A stretch of DNA of 64,000 nt from Cognatiluteimonas sedimenti (GCF_022808325.1 NZ_JALGCL010000002.1:62001-126000); one strand, 5' to 3'; positions 52,501 through 61,003 are shown, counted from the stretch's first letter. Notes: a model not told the origin generated them from the letters alone. Numbers and translations are program-made.

Positions 52501-52546
52501 CCAGGCCCCGCGTTCGGTGCGTTTCATGGTCCAGTACGATTTCTAA
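49532..52546 (+). CDS. TonB-dependent receptor, Oar-like with N-terminal carboxypeptidase-regulatory-like domain
   Basis: This 1004-residue outer-membrane receptor has a signal peptide cleaved near AYA-Q (residue 29). A small beta domain (about 34-105, YRFSALPTGQYEV) is followed by a plug (SVAENQYYLNGFNITNT, YGAEFGRSTGGVLNQ) and a 22-strand barrel ending in phenylalanine (RFMVQYDF). It has the Oar-like layout. Such receptors import or export unknown ligands with TonB energy. The codon choice near the start and strong signals suggest high expression. A terminator separates it from a TPR-sulfotransferase gene, a pairing I have seen in xanthomonads. Confidence 0.93.
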   Translation: MASKNLAKGLKRSALTAALGLCFVGGAYAQTNAAGAITGSANPGDTITVTNASRGFSRTITVGADGNYRFSALPTGQYEVSDNGGAARPVTVNVGTSSTVNFTSGDATTLGTVTVVGTNQVNPIDVSSVESTTILTAEQIAKIPVPRDGTSVALLAPGTVRGDSAFGNLASFGGSSVAENQYYLNGFNITNTFANLNFVQVPFEGIAEQQVKTGGYGAEFGRSTGGVLNQITKRGSNEFHAGGNIFYSPESLDGNPHDLFLNDGTLVRDRSENSSWDATAAIWASGALVKDRLFAYGLLQYGKSESDAYPGVLEGGSNIASSQKRPNWLLKMDWNINDSNILELTSMSDTRKTDTDYFETNFDADGKPSRGDYLGTDYSESGGDFYVLKYTGYLTDTFTLSALAGHGTFKRNNYSVSANGLTNSYSGNVGGAVPGCPLVIDGRPPSQKDVTGVYSGCDLASQLGRPDAQDTRDQYRIDAEWQLGDHLLRGGVDIDNFESVAGESYSGGIYWRYIQDGVVRKRVFQSGATVEVDQTAYYIEDSWSITDNFIAYLGLRWDTFENKNGNGETFAKISNQFAPRLGFSWDVFGDSTFKVFGNAGRYALPLTATVAVRGASASLFSEEYYTYTGVATDGTGAPTGIAPIPGTFRYLNNEFGVGKNPATIASSTLDPMYQDEYILGFQKQLTDNVSLGVRGIYRDLKRAIDDTCDYRPIIDWALANGFTANDGIFQAPEDRSAPNEMAFYNPGFPFCRLYNPGQDSVYHMDVNGDGVLETIPVSAEDAGAGAKRTYSALEFFFQGNWDRFFLQGSYTYAKSKGNTEGGVKSDIGQSDTGTTQDFDYPELTYGAYGYLPNDRRHTLKLFGNYEITDEWSVGANLLVQSGRPVNCFGAYGARPDHGYGNGYFSCDPGVPDADQNNGYTIVPRGSQGTTPWTKTLDLNVAYQPAFAPGLQFKVDVFNVFNAQSASTFDEFGEDAAGNPTPETYKRATEYQAPRSVRFMVQYDF

Positions 52547-52570
52547 GAAAAGCGTTTGATGCACGGATTG

Positions 52571-52600
52571 AGCGGCCGCCTTCGGGCGGCCGCTTTTTTT
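52571..52600 (+). terminator. Rho-independent terminator of the TonB receptor gene
   Basis: AGCGGCCGCC and GGCGGCCGCT form a perfect 10-bp stem with a TTCG loop, followed by seven T. It lies 25 bases after the stop. Confidence 0.95.
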
Positions 52601-52628
52601 GTGGGCGGGCGATATGGGACCATGGCCC

Positions 52629-54185
52629 ATGACCACGCAAACCATCGGCCTGTGGCAGGCCGCACAGCAACAGTTCGCGCGCAAGGACTGGCCCGGTGCC
52701 CGGCGTTCCCTGCTGTCGATCCTGTCGATCCAGCCCGAACACGTCGCCGCCTTGCTGCATCTGTCATACGTGGAGTCGTACCTGGGGCACTACCGGGCCG
52801 CCAGGGAGTGCACCCTGCGTGCCCGGCACCTGGAGGTGCGCCACCCCGAGCTGCTGATGGACCTGTTCGGCCGGCTCCGCACCTTCAACGAGGCGGAAGC
52901 CTTCTTCAGCCGGCTCCAGTCGTTGCCGCCGCTGTCCCAGGTGGGCATACCGGTACTGCTCACGATTGCCGCGCAGCTGAGCTACCTGAACCTGCAGGAG
53001 CGCGCCTTGCCGTTCCTCGCGGAGGCGCGGAAGGGGGATCCGGACTACCCGCCGATGTTGCTGGCATCCGCGCAGGTACTGATTTACCTCGGGCGCTTCG
53101 ATGAAGCGGAGGCCGATCTGGCGCGCTGCCTGCGTGTGGCGCCGGACTTGGCTCCCGCCTATTGGCAGTTGGCGCGCCTGCGTCGCCAGACCCCGGCTGA
53201 TAACCACGTCGACCGGCTCCGTGAACTGCTTCGCAAGGATGCTTCCCCGGCCGAGCGCACGACCCTGCTCGCCTATGCCTTGCACAAGGAACTCGATGAC
53301 CTGGGCGACCACGCCGGGGCTTGGCGGGCGCTCGAAACTGCGCTCCGCGCCAAGCGCCAGGCCTTGGCCTACGACCCAGAGGATTCCAGGCGACTGGTAG
53401 AGCAATTGATGACCTTGCCTGGAGCGCCGATAACGCAACCGGCATCGGGCGAGGGTGGGCGCACGCCCATCTTCATCGTCGGCATGCACCGCTCGGGGAC
53501 GACGCTGCTCGAACAACTCCTGGACGGCCACGATGATGTCAAGGGCGTCGGCGAGTTGTACGACTTCACCAGCCAGATGCGCTACGCGACCGACCACCAC
53601 TGCCGCGGCGTCATCGACGCGACCATCATGGAGCGCGCCGGCAGCGTGGACTTCGAAGCGGTCGGCCGCGGCTACCTGGACAAGATCGGATGGCGGCTAG
53701 GCAGGGAACGCTGTTTCACGGACAAACTGCCATCCAACTTCTTGAATATCGGCTTCATCTGCCAGGCGCTGCCGCAGGCGAAGATCCTGCACATGGTGCG
53801 CGATCCGGTCGAGACCTGCTTTTCCAACCTGCGCGAGCTGTTTTCCGATGCCAACCCCTATTCCTACGACCAGCTGGAGTTGGCGGCGTTCTACAGGCAG
53901 TATCGCCGCCTGATGGCGCACTGGCACAAGGCCTGGCCCGGCCGGATCCTCGACGTGGACTACGCCGAACTGACGCGGGATCCCGAAACGGTGCTAAGGC
54001 GGGTATGCGCGTTCTGTGGGCTGGACTTCGAGCCGCGGATGCTGGCGCTCACGGAAAGGGAGCGTGGAGTGGCAACTGCGAGCGCGGTTCAGGTGCGGCA
54101 GGGGATCGTCGCCCGCGAACGCCCCAAGTGGGCGCCATACGAGGCTTATCTGCAGCCGCTGATCCAGGCGCTGCGCGAGGACTGA
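52629..54185 (+). CDS. TPR-containing sulfotransferase
   Basis: This 518-residue protein has an N-terminal half of tetratricopeptide-type helical repeats (about 1-245; for example LLHLSYVESYLGHYRAARE) and a C-terminal sulfotransferase domain. The PAPS loop is GMHRSGTTLLE (285-295), and the 3'-phosphate site is ILHMVRDPVETCFSNL. Plant- and animal-type tyrosylprotein sulfotransferases share the loop, and TPR modules bind peptides, so a peptide or protein acceptor is possible. ATG 52629 is chosen; 52614 is an in-frame alternative. It lies 29 bases after the receptor's terminator, so it may depend on read-through. Confidence 0.88.
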   Translation: MTTQTIGLWQAAQQQFARKDWPGARRSLLSILSIQPEHVAALLHLSYVESYLGHYRAARECTLRARHLEVRHPELLMDLFGRLRTFNEAEAFFSRLQSLPPLSQVGIPVLLTIAAQLSYLNLQERALPFLAEARKGDPDYPPMLLASAQVLIYLGRFDEAEADLARCLRVAPDLAPAYWQLARLRRQTPADNHVDRLRELLRKDASPAERTTLLAYALHKELDDLGDHAGAWRALETALRAKRQALAYDPEDSRRLVEQLMTLPGAPITQPASGEGGRTPIFIVGMHRSGTTLLEQLLDGHDDVKGVGELYDFTSQMRYATDHHCRGVIDATIMERAGSVDFEAVGRGYLDKIGWRLGRERCFTDKLPSNFLNIGFICQALPQAKILHMVRDPVETCFSNLRELFSDANPYSYDQLELAAFYRQYRRLMAHWHKAWPGRILDVDYAELTRDPETVLRRVCAFCGLDFEPRMLALTERERGVATASAVQVRQGIVARERPKWAPYEAYLQPLIQALRED

Positions 54186-54239
54186 GTGCCGGATGCAGGG
54201 CGCGGAAAGGCCGTGGCGGCCCCGAGCGACGTGCGCCGG

Positions 54240-55106
54240 CTACAGGTCCTGCTCGTAACGCACGTACGGCACGGTCCCATCACCGGAATCGCCGTTGCCG
54301 CTGGTCGAGAACGGGTTCTTGCCCCGGGTCACGACATTGTCCGCGCCGACCGTGAGCTGTCCGCTCCAGGGCGTACGCCAGGTCAGGCCAAGTCCCAGGC
54401 CGCTCCACTTGGGTTGGCCAGGGGTGTCGATGACGTGGCCAACGATGTTTGCGCCAAACGCGCCGAATCCACCGCCGATCGTCAACGACTTGCTGCTCCA
54501 GCGGTCCGTGAGCTCCGGTGCCTGCGAAGCCGGAACCAGGCGCGCCTTGGCGACGGTGCCGGCGATCGAGACGAAGCCTTCATTGCGCAGGTTCTTCTGC
54601 GCGAACACGGTGAGGTCGTTGACGTCGACCTGGTTGCGCGGCGCGCCGGGGACCAGCCAGCCTGGCAGGGTGTCGTGTCCGCTGCCGGCGCTTACGCCGA
54701 GCTTGCCGCCGTCGCGGCTGAAGGCCGCGGTCGCGCTGGCGCGGCGGCTGCCGTTGCGATTGTCGTCGTCAAGACTGTCGCCGAGCGCGGCGAGCAGGCA
54801 ATTGTTGGGCAGGTTGCCGAGCGCGCCGACGATGCCGCTCTTGCGGTTGCACAGCAGTGCCAGCGAATCACCGGCTTCGAGGCCGAAAGTGGTGTCCAGC
54901 GAGTTGTTGCCGAAGCGCCAACGGGTGCCGACCTGCGGCGCTTCGGTCGGTTCAAGCACCAGATAGGCTTCGAGCTTGCCGCTGGCGTTGTTCCAGACCG
55001 GCAGCCAGGTGCTCTTGTCGCTGTGCCGCGTCTGCGCGGCCGCGCCTGCCACCATGCAGAGCAGGAGCAGCAGGGCCAACGGCAATTTCAGCAACCGGAT
55101 GGTCAT
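54240..55106 (-). CDS. Exported protein of unknown function, probable outer-membrane barrel
   Basis: This 288-residue protein has a signal peptide (LLKLPLALLLLLCMVAGAAA, cleavage near residue 25). The rest is rich in short alternating strands, for example KWSGLGLGLTWRTPWSGQLTVGADN split by GLTWRT, and ends VPYVRYEQDL, which resembles an outer-membrane beta-barrel closing strand although the last residue is Leu rather than Phe. No family is recognised. It is transcribed toward the TPR-sulfotransferase gene with only 54 bases between the stops. Start ATG 55106 is fixed by the signal peptide. Confidence 0.7.
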   Translation of the reverse strand: MTIRLLKLPLALLLLLCMVAGAAAQTRHSDKSTWLPVWNNASGKLEAYLVLEPTEAPQVGTRWRFGNNSLDTTFGLEAGDSLALLCNRKSGIVGALGNLPNNCLLAALGDSLDDDNRNGSRRASATAAFSRDGGKLGVSAGSGHDTLPGWLVPGAPRNQVDVNDLTVFAQKNLRNEGFVSIAGTVAKARLVPASQAPELTDRWSSKSLTIGGGFGAFGANIVGHVIDTPGQPKWSGLGLGLTWRTPWSGQLTVGADNVVTRGKNPFSTSGNGDSGDGTVPYVRYEQDL

Positions 55107-55209
55107 CGGCGGATCTGACCTCGGGGTCCCGGTCGAGTTCCCGGGAGGGGGAAGCCTGAATCTACTGGATTTATGTTTCTTTAACAATCGGTGAAGCGTG
55201 AAGGACGTC

Positions 55210-56163
55210 TCATTGCAGCCGTTCCGGCGCCTCGACGGCGACCGACCCGGCCGGGAACAGGGCCGCGATTTCCTCCAGGCCAAACCGGTATTGCTCTCCG
55301 CAGAACTCGCAACGGATCTCTGCGTCGCCAGCGGCCGCCGCGGCCCGAGCCTCCTCCTCGCCCAGCGACTGCAGCATGGCCGCCACCCGGTCCCGGGAGC
55401 AGGAGCAGGCAAAACGCAACTGACGCTCGCCCAGCACCTCGACCCCGTCCTCCTGGAACAACCGCTGCAGCAGCGTGGTGGCGGGCGCGACCAGCAGTTC
55501 GGTGGGCGACAGGGTCTCGAACAGGGCGCACGCGCGATCCCAGCCGTCGTCGTCGCCGCCATCGCCGGGCAGCTTCTGCAGCATCAACCCGGCTGCCCGG
55601 TGCCCGTCCGCGGCCAGCAGCAGGCGCGTCGGCAGTTGTTCGGACTGGCGGAAGTAGTCCTCGAAGGCACCGGCGAGCGATTCGGACGCCAGTGCCACCA
55701 GCCCTTGGTAGCGCACCGGCTCGCGGCCGGCGCCGCCCGGGTTCTCGATCGTGATCGCCAGCACTGCCTCCGCGCCCAGCGCACGCAGGTCGCGCGGCAT
55801 TGGCGCGGCGTCCGGCCGGACCTGGGCGATCCCGCGCAAGGTCCCCGCGGCCGTGCACTCGGCGAACAGGGTGCGCACGGGGCCGTCGCCACGCAGTTGC
55901 ACCGAGAGCCGGCCTTCGATCTTGGCGTGGCCGGTGAACAGCGCGGCGGCGACGGCGGCTTCGCCCAGCAGTTCGGTCACCGCAACCGGCACGTCGTCGC
56001 CGGCGCGCTCGCGGATGCGTGCCCAGGTTTCGTCCAGTTGCACGTGCACGCCGCGGACCCCGGCCGCCTGCAGCAGGAAACGGGTCAGGCGGTCCGGGCC
56101 GACATTGCTGGCGACACTGGCGGGAGGGACGTGCGTGCTCGTGGGCATGGTCATGGAACTCAT
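55210..56163 (-). CDS. hslO: Redox-regulated chaperone Hsp33
   Basis: This cytoplasmic holdase is activated by oxidative unfolding. About 317 residues. The C-terminal zinc site FACSCSRDR with RCEFCGEQY gives the CxC...CxxC cysteines that switch the protein; the N-terminal chaperone domain contains FTGHAKIEGRLSVQLRG split by KIEGR. The start is uncertain: ATGs at 56163, 56154 and 56148 are all in frame, none with a good Shine-Dalgarno sequence, and the conserved part begins about 15-20 residues later. It is divergent from mtgA. Confidence 0.93.
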   Translation of the reverse strand: MSSMTMPTSTHVPPASVASNVGPDRLTRFLLQAAGVRGVHVQLDETWARIRERAGDDVPVAVTELLGEAAVAAALFTGHAKIEGRLSVQLRGDGPVRTLFAECTAAGTLRGIAQVRPDAAPMPRDLRALGAEAVLAITIENPGGAGREPVRYQGLVALASESLAGAFEDYFRQSEQLPTRLLLAADGHRAAGLMLQKLPGDGGDDDGWDRACALFETLSPTELLVAPATTLLQRLFQEDGVEVLGERQLRFACSCSRDRVAAMLQSLGEEEARAAAAAGDAEIRCEFCGEQYRFGLEEIAALFPAGSVAVEAPERLQ

Positions 56164-56247
56164 TGTGGAGGCATGCGAGGCAGCGCGCGACGGTGATAAT
56201 GCGCGTGCGCGGGCCGCTGTCCGCTCAATGGGGACCAGGGGCCGCCC

Positions 56248-56988
56248 GTGCAAGCCGAACCACTGCAGACAGCCGATCCCAAGCGCTCGTTGCGCCGCCG
56301 TCGCTGGCGCTGGCTGCTGGCCTTGCCACTACTCGCATTGCTGGCCACGGTGCTGCAGGTGCTGGCGCTGCGCTTCGTCGATCCGCCGTTCACCGCGTTC
56401 ATGGCCGCGCGCCAGCTTTCGGCGTGGCGCGAGGGCGACTGGGATTACGGCATCGTCTACGACTGGCGCGACCTCGACCACATCGCGCCGAACCTGCCGC
56501 TGGCGCTGGTCGCCGCCGAGGATCAGAACTTTCCCGTCCACCACGGCTTCGACTTCAAGGCGATCGAGAAGGCGCGGCGCAACAATGCGCGCGGGCGCAA
56601 GGTCCGCGGCGCCAGCACCATCAGCCAGCAGGTGGCCAAGAACCTGTTCCTGTGGAGCGGCCGCAGTTGGGTGCGCAAGGGCATCGAAGCCTGGTACACG
56701 GTGCTGATCGAGGCCTTGTGGCCCAAGCGGCGGATCCTGGAGATGTACGCCAACATCGCCGAGTTCGGCGACGGCGTGTATGGCGCGCAGGCGGCGGCGC
56801 GCAGCTTCTTCGGCAAGGATGCCGCCCGGCTGTCCGCTGCCGAGTGCGCGCGGCTGGCGGCGGTGCTGCCCAACCCCGCGCGCTACGATGCCCGCAACCC
56901 CGGGCCTTACGTGCAGCGCCGCAGCAACGGCATCCAGCGGCAGATGCGGCACCTGGGCGGCAGTGCCTACCTCGAACGCCTGGACTGA
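56248..56988 (+). CDS. mtgA: Monofunctional peptidoglycan glycosyltransferase
   Basis: This 246-residue GT51 enzyme polymerises lipid II in the periplasm. One N-terminal helix (about 22-42) is followed by the catalytic domain: [15 protein letters not shown] with the catalytic Glu, [16 protein letters not shown], and [17 protein letters not shown]. It starts at GTG 56248; ATG alternatives would lose the helix. Divergent from hslO, and the GtrB-like gene follows 33 bases later. Confidence 0.95.
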   Translation: MQAEPLQTADPKRSLRRRRWRWLLALPLLALLATVLQVLALRFVDPPFTAFMAARQLSAWREGDWDYGIVYDWRDLDHIAPNLPLALVAAEDQNFPVHHGFDFKAIEKARRNNARGRKVRGASTISQQVAKNLFLWSGRSWVRKGIEAWYTVLIEALWPKRRILEMYANIAEFGDGVYGAQAAARSFFGKDAARLSAAECARLAAVLPNPARYDARNPGPYVQRRSNGIQRQMRHLGGSAYLERLD

Positions 56989-57021
56989 CCCGGTCGCCCG
57001 GGCTGCAGGTACGATGGCGCC

Positions 57022-58044
57022 ATGGCCCAGGACCTGCTGACCGTCGTCGTCGCCGCCTACAACGAAGCCGAGGCATTGCCTGCGCTGCACCCGCGCCTGT
57101 CCGCGGTGCTGGAAGGACTGCGCGATGACGGCGTCGACGGCCGCGTGCTGTATGTCGACGACGGCAGCAGCGACGGCACCTGGGCGGTGCTGCAGAGGAT
57201 CGCCGCTGGCGATCCGCGGGTGTCGCTGCTGCGGCTGTCGCGCAACTTCGGCAAGGAGGCGGCGTTGACCGCGGGCCTGGACCGGGTCGTGGACGGCGCC
57301 GCCCTGATCCTGGACGCCGATGCCCAGGATCCGCCGGAGCTGATCCCCCGGTTCGTGGCCAAGTGGCGCGAAGGCTATGACGACGTCCATGGCACCCGCA
57401 TCGCCCGCGACGGCGAGGGCCTGCTCAAGCGCGGGACCGCGCACCTGTTCTATCGACTGATCGGGCGCCTGTCGAAGACGCCGATCCCGCAGGACACCGG
57501 TGATTTCCGCTTGCTGTCGCCGCGCGCGCTGGCGGCGCTGCGGCAATTGCGCGAGCGCCACCGCTTCATGAAGGGCCTGTTCGGCTGGGTCGGCTTCGAG
57601 CAGGTCGCAATCCCCTACCAGCGCGAGCGCCGGATCGCCGGGAGCAGCAAGTTCAATTTCTGGAAGCTGTGGAATTTCGCGCTCGAGGGCATCACCAGTT
57701 TCACCACCGCGCCGCTGCGGCTGGCGACCTACCTGGGCGTCGCCACCGCGCTGCTGGCGTTCGTCTATGCGCTGTGGATCGTCCTGAAGGCGCTGCTGTG
57801 GGGCGACCCGGTCGCCGGGTGGCCGACGATGATGTCGGCGATCCTGTTCCTGGGCGGCGTGCAGCTGGTGGCGCTGGGCCTGATCGGTGAATACCTCGGC
57901 CGCCTCTACCTGGAATCCAAGCAGCGTCCGTTGTACCTGGTCGATGCCTGGCAGCCGGCGACCGGAGTATCCTCGCAACAGTCCCCTGTGCAAGGAGATG
58001 GCCATGCGCACCGTGAGGCAATTGCTGGAGGCCAAGGCGCCTGA
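57022..58044 (+). CDS. GtrB/DPM1-like polyprenyl-phosphate glycosyltransferase
   Basis: This 340-residue GT2 enzyme has VVVAAYNEAEALP, YVDDGSSDGTW and ILDADAQDPPELI, with RLSRNFGKEAALTAG between them, the hallmark order of undecaprenyl-phosphate glucosyl- or mannosyltransferases. Two C-terminal membrane helices (around 240-262 and 275-297) follow. The tail of about 25 residues (TGVSSQQSPVQGDG) is low complexity and overlaps the start of the next gene by 41 bases. No GtrA-type flippase is adjacent, so the product pathway is open. Confidence 0.9.
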   Translation: MAQDLLTVVVAAYNEAEALPALHPRLSAVLEGLRDDGVDGRVLYVDDGSSDGTWAVLQRIAAGDPRVSLLRLSRNFGKEAALTAGLDRVVDGAALILDADAQDPPELIPRFVAKWREGYDDVHGTRIARDGEGLLKRGTAHLFYRLIGRLSKTPIPQDTGDFRLLSPRALAALRQLRERHRFMKGLFGWVGFEQVAIPYQRERRIAGSSKFNFWKLWNFALEGITSFTTAPLRLATYLGVATALLAFVYALWIVLKALLWGDPVAGWPTMMSAILFLGGVQLVALGLIGEYLGRLYLESKQRPLYLVDAWQPATGVSSQQSPVQGDGHAHREAIAGGQGA

Positions 58045-58432
58045 GATCTTCGCCATCGGCCCGGATGCGCCGGTGGTCGACGCGATCCGGCTGATGGCCG
58101 AGAAGCGCATCGGCGCGGTGCTGGTGATGCAGGCCGGCCGGCTTGCGGGGATCCTGTCCGAGCGCGACTACGCGCGCAAGATCGTGCTGCAGGGGCGCTC
58201 GTCCAAGGACACGCCGGTGCGCGACATCATGACCGCGCAGGTGGTCAGCGTCGGCCTGGGCGACAGTACCGACCACTGCATGCAGCTGGTCACCGACAAG
58301 CGCATCCGCCACCTGCCGGTGCTCGACGGCGACAACGTGCTCGGCGTGGTCTCGATCGGAGACCTGGTCAAGGCGGTGATCGAGGACCAGCAACTGGAAC
58401 TGGACCAGCTGCAGCGCTATATCGCCAGCTGA
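58004..58432 (+). CDS. Two-CBS-domain protein
   Basis: This 142-residue protein consists of two CBS motifs (about 8-60 and 75-130): PVVDAIRLMAEKRIGAVLVM and TDHCMQLVTDKRIRHLPVLD. CBS pairs bind adenine nucleotides and act as energy or ionic-strength sensors. ATG 58004 is chosen because AAGGAG stands exactly six bases upstream; ATG 57998 touches that Shine-Dalgarno sequence. The start lies inside the end of the preceding glycosyltransferase in another frame. Confidence 0.9.
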   Translation: MRTVRQLLEAKAPEIFAIGPDAPVVDAIRLMAEKRIGAVLVMQAGRLAGILSERDYARKIVLQGRSSKDTPVRDIMTAQVVSVGLGDSTDHCMQLVTDKRIRHLPVLDGDNVLGVVSIGDLVKAVIEDQQLELDQLQRYIAS

Positions 58433-58455
58433 CGGATTCATCCTTGCCTGTGTTT

Positions 58456-58477
58456 GTGGGAGCGGCTTCAGCCGCGA
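58456..58477. repeat. REP hairpin
   Basis: GTGGGAGCGGCTTCAGCCGC followed by GA contains the stem GCGGCT/AGCCGC with loop TC. This is a common intergenic REP type in xanthomonads and pseudomonads. It lies between convergent genes; no transposase of the REP-associated type is in the window. Confidence 0.8.
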
Positions 58478-58555
58478 GCTCCCTGGTTGTGACAGTCGCC
58501 AGGAACTCGCAGCCAAAAGGCGCCCCGCGGATGAGCGCAGCCGCGCCTGCAAGCC

Positions 58556-60529
58556 TCATTTCGCGTATTTGCCGCCGCAGCCCGAGTCCTCGCCCGGGCC
58601 CAGTTCCAGCGTCGCCAGCAACGCCGCCGGTGGCGCGATGCTGCCCAGCACCAGCGCGATCGCGCCGCGCAGGCCGACGCGCGCGTAATCGGGGTGGAAC
58701 TTCGGCGCCTTGAAGCTGCCCTCGACGATCAGCGGCGAGCGGAATACCAGCAGGCTGCGGTCCTTCGGCCGCGGCCGCAGCTTCAGGTGCAGGGACTCGT
58801 CGCGGAGGCTGATCGTGCCTTCGCCGACGATGATCGTGTCGGTGGTGTCGAAGGCCAGCGCGCGCGTGGTCATCACCCCGTCCTTGACCGCGAAGTCGCC
58901 GAAGGCGCAACGGATCGGGATCTTGCGGTCGCCGCTCACCAGGAATTTCAGCGCTTCGGCGATGTCGAGCCCGGCGTATTCCATCAGCAGGTTGCTGATC
59001 TGGCCGCGGCCCATGCCGATCGCCGCGTTGCCGTTGCTGCTTCCGAGCATGCGCGCGATCGAATTGCCGCTGCCGCTGAGGGCGATGTTGCCACCGACCT
59101 TGCCGATGGCGTCCTGCGCCTGCTTCACGTCCGGCAGCAGCGGTGCCAGGTTGAGGCCGCGCGCGGCGATATCGGCCCGGGTGCGGATCGGCGATTCGCG
59201 CGCATCCATGCGGATGTCGGAACGGATGTCGCCACCGGCGACGCCGAAGTTGAGCGGCTTGAGCTGCAGCAGGCCGTTTTCCAGCACCAGGCGGGCATCC
59301 ATGTCGTCCAGCGGCAGCTTCGGCGCACTGATCCGCTGCGCCTTCCAATGCACGTCGGCGTCCATCGCCCTCAGTTTGTCGAGTTCATACGGCGTATCGG
59401 GCAAGACCCTGGCGCTGGCCCGTTGGCGCGCGGCCTGGGCGGCGAGTTCCGGATTGGTGCTTTCCCTGCCGCCAGCCTGTGGCGCTGCGCCGACGAAACC
59501 GGCCAGGTCGTCGAAATCCAGGGTCTTGGACACCAGGTCCGCGCGCAGGTAGGGGCGCGCACCGCCGGTGGTGACGCTGGCGCTGCCGGACAGGTCGCTG
59601 TCGCCGACCTTGCCGCCGAAACCGTCGTAATGCCAGGTCGTGCGGCCGTCCTTGATGTCGCGCGTCAGGCGGCCGTCGAGGCTGTACGGCGGGGTCGGCG
59701 GGGTGGCAACGCCGATCAGGGGGTACAGGTCGGCCATGTCCTGGCCCGCCAGTGCCAGCTTCAGGTCGAAATCCCGCAGTCGCAGGGGATCGACCAGGAT
59801 GCCTCGTGCGTGCGCCCTGGTGTCGCCGGCCTGGGCGTGGGCATCGATGCGATACGGGCTGCGTGGATCGCGCAGGTCCAGCGGCGATTCGGCGTGGCCG
59901 CGCACGCTGAACTTGTTGCCATGCCAGCGGCCGCCGCCTTCGACGTCGATTGGAGGCGCATCCTGGCCCTTGCCCTGCGCGCTGCTGTCGACCGCGACAT
60001 CGATGTCGGTCTTGTTCGCGGCATCGAGGAAACGCAGGCGGCCGTCGTCGATCCACAGCCGCCGGAACTGCGGCTGCATCCCGCCAGGCTCGCCGAACAC
60101 CCAGTTGCCGACGCCCTTGGGTCCCTTTTCCAGCCGCAGGTGCGGCTTGGCGAGGTGGATGTCCGGGATCAATACCTCCCGGTGCAGCAGCAATGGCCAC
60201 ACGGCGATGCCGAATTCGAGCCGTTCCGTGCTGGCCATGATCGGTGCCTTCGACCAGGCCGCGTTGCCGAAGCTGAGTGCGTCGGCGCGGATCGTGGTGA
60301 CGCGCCCGAGGTCGACATCCAGGTTGCCGCCGATTTCAAAACTGCGCCCGGTGCGAGCCTCGACCTGGCGTTCGATCGGGCCGCGGAACCAGTTCCAGTC
60401 CCACAGCGCAACCAGGATCGCGATCCCGACCAGCAGCACGGCCAGCAAAGACAACCAGGGGTGGCGTCGAACCCCCGCCCACGCCTTGCGTGGATCGAAG
60501 TTCGGCGCGCTGGTGTCCGGGGTCGCCAT
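58556..60529 (-). CDS. AsmA family protein
   Basis: This 657-residue membrane-anchored periplasmic protein has an N-terminal basic segment and a helix (about 25-43, WLSLLAVLLVGIAILVALW). An AsmA-type lipid-transfer domain begins RTGRSFEIGGNLDVDLG and LIPDIHLAKPHLRLEKGPKG, written here split as LIPDIHLAKPHL and RLEKGPKG. The C-terminal region has GEGTISLRDESLHLKLRPRP. AsmA-like proteins bridge the periplasm and help deliver phospholipids to the outer membrane. It lies 18 bases after the MliC-like gene on the same strand. Confidence 0.88.
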   Translation of the reverse strand: MATPDTSAPNFDPRKAWAGVRRHPWLSLLAVLLVGIAILVALWDWNWFRGPIERQVEARTGRSFEIGGNLDVDLGRVTTIRADALSFGNAAWSKAPIMASTERLEFGIAVWPLLLHREVLIPDIHLAKPHLRLEKGPKGVGNWVFGEPGGMQPQFRRLWIDDGRLRFLDAANKTDIDVAVDSSAQGKGQDAPPIDVEGGGRWHGNKFSVRGHAESPLDLRDPRSPYRIDAHAQAGDTRAHARGILVDPLRLRDFDLKLALAGQDMADLYPLIGVATPPTPPYSLDGRLTRDIKDGRTTWHYDGFGGKVGDSDLSGSASVTTGGARPYLRADLVSKTLDFDDLAGFVGAAPQAGGRESTNPELAAQAARQRASARVLPDTPYELDKLRAMDADVHWKAQRISAPKLPLDDMDARLVLENGLLQLKPLNFGVAGGDIRSDIRMDARESPIRTRADIAARGLNLAPLLPDVKQAQDAIGKVGGNIALSGSGNSIARMLGSSNGNAAIGMGRGQISNLLMEYAGLDIAEALKFLVSGDRKIPIRCAFGDFAVKDGVMTTRALAFDTTDTIIVGEGTISLRDESLHLKLRPRPKDRSLLVFRSPLIVEGSFKAPKFHPDYARVGLRGAIALVLGSIAPPAALLATLELGPGEDSGCGGKYAK

Positions 60530-60547
60530 GCCGGTCGGCGCAGCCGC

Positions 60548-60922
60548 TTACTGCGGCCGGCAGGTCAGCTCGTTGGTCTCGTCGCCGCGCGACAGGTGCG
60601 CGCCGCTGTCTCCGATCGCGAAGTACAGTTCGCCGCCGGTGAACACCGGCGGTGCGCTGCCGGCGACCTTGGACAGGGTGACGTCGGGTCCGTCGGGCAG
60701 GTCCACCCGGGCCGTGTCGCTGCCCAGGATCGCCACGCTGGTGTTGCCGTCGCAGGCGTAACGCATGGTGACGTCCTTATCGTCGGTGCCGGCCGGTGCA
60801 GTGGCGGACGCGGGCGGGGTGGTGTCGGCGGGGGTAGCGGAACCGGCATCGGCGCCAGTGTCGCGATTGCATGCGCCGAGCAGCAGCGCGCCGGCCAGCG
60901 GGAGAAAAACGGAAAGGCGCAT
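60548..60922 (-). CDS. MliC-family lipoprotein (C-type lysozyme inhibitor-like)
   Basis: This 124-residue lipoprotein precursor has the lipobox LLLGAC with Cys18 as lipidation site, then an Ala/Thr/Pro/Asp-rich linker to about residue 50. The MliC domain follows: MRYACDGNTSVAI to GGELYFAIGDSGAHL, with the conserved cysteine pair (C57 and C121). MliC proteins block host or predator C-type lysozyme at the outer membrane. It is first in a two-gene operon with the AsmA protein. Confidence 0.85.
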   Translation of the reverse strand: MRLSVFLPLAGALLLGACNRDTGADAGSATPADTTPPASATAPAGTDDKDVTMRYACDGNTSVAILGSDTARVDLPDGPDVTLSKVAGSAPPVFTGGELYFAIGDSGAHLSRGDETNELTCRPQ

Positions 60923-61003
60923 GGAAAGCCTCGTGGCTCAGCGGGATCGTCGGCCACCATCGCCATTGCGGGGTCAAGCGACAGTGAAGCCGCCCATCAC
61001 GGT

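Noticed and set aside
49523-52684. 1053-codon minus-strand frame opposite the TonB receptor gene
   Set aside because: It mirrors the receptor gene's codon pattern, has no domain, and its length follows from GC-rich third positions in the true gene.
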